64,000 nt of DNA from Faecalicatena contorta (GTDB lineage Bacteria > Bacillota > Clostridia > Lachnospirales > Lachnospiraceae), in contig NZ_JAFBIX010000005.1 of the NCBI RefSeq assembly GCF_021531895.1, forward strand, positions 51,406-115,405, written 5' to 3'. Shown one piece after another: positions 63,997-64,000 of this stretch. Both the position numbers and the translations under genes were made by a program. The notes below the pieces were generated by a model, which saw only the letters and a list, made by a program, of their open reading frames with translations, did no database searches and was not told where the DNA came from. Every line of letters begins with the position of its first letter. Positions within the stretch are counted from its first letter, which is position 1.

Positions 63997-64000
63997 AATG

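Overview
The window looks like a chromosomal segment of a low-GC, anaerobic gut Firmicute of the family Lachnospiraceae (Dorea / Mediterraneibacter / Blautia-like). The evidence is the AT-rich sequence with strong GGAGG ribosome binding sites, several TTG/GTG starts, a V/A-type ATPase operon, two-component systems of Clostridia type, a stand-alone Spo0A DNA-binding domain, a HrcA/CIRCE-type groESL operon, an L-2-aminothiazoline-4-carboxylate hydrolase and abundant sugar ABC importers. No prophage, CRISPR array, transposase or rRNA operon was seen. There is one tRNA gene.

Layout. 1-8.2 kb (minus strand): end of an amino-acid ABC importer, then response regulator, large sensor kinase, Methyltransf_32-type methyltransferase and a large membrane-anchored protein. 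8.2-8.8 kb: a Spo0A C-terminal-domain-only protein preceded by two tandem 0A boxes. 9.0-16.3 kb: a fructan / difructose-anhydride type operon (SBP, two permeases, GH172, GH32) with its LacI regulator and two palindromic operators. 16.7-23.6 kb: a maltodextrin operon (SBP, two permeases, 4-alpha-glucanotransferase, GH31). 23.7-28.4 kb: a YesN/YesM two-component system co-transcribed with its own extracytoplasmic binding lipoprotein. 28.7-37.5 kb: homocysteine methyltransferase/MTHFR fusion, lysophospholipase-like hydrolase, two paralogous citrate synthases, rsmA, a TetR-controlled membrane module and a MarR regulator. 37.5-39.5 kb: groEL-groES with CIRCE. 39.7-42.2 kb: a MarR regulator and an HTH-AAA-nuclease fusion. 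42.3-46.1 kb: tRNA-Lys, DUF6512-like gene, ATC hydrolase plus M20 amidohydrolase, proC. 46.9-55.4 kb: nine-gene V-type ATPase operon. 55.6-58.2 kb: trmB, thioredoxin, DUF1002 secreted protein. 59-64 kb: glgB and a TPR/coiled-coil/acidic/ATPase protein.

The genes suggest a saccharolytic lifestyle: fructose-containing oligosaccharides and maltodextrins are imported, cut in the cytoplasm (GH32/GH172; MalQ/GH31), and surplus glucose can be stored through glgB. The V-ATPase provides ion-gradient coupling.

The most unusual signal is a pair of about 780-bp non-coding elements (46078-46859 and 58189-58957). They are homologous, carry terminal inverted repeats, and each contains two large hairpin modules that are themselves homologous and face each other. 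Each copy fills exactly the gap between the stop codons of two convergent genes. The copies differ at several paired positions by compensatory double substitutions, and the stems carry A6/T6-type tracts that would make them intrinsic terminators on both strands. I do not recognise this family.
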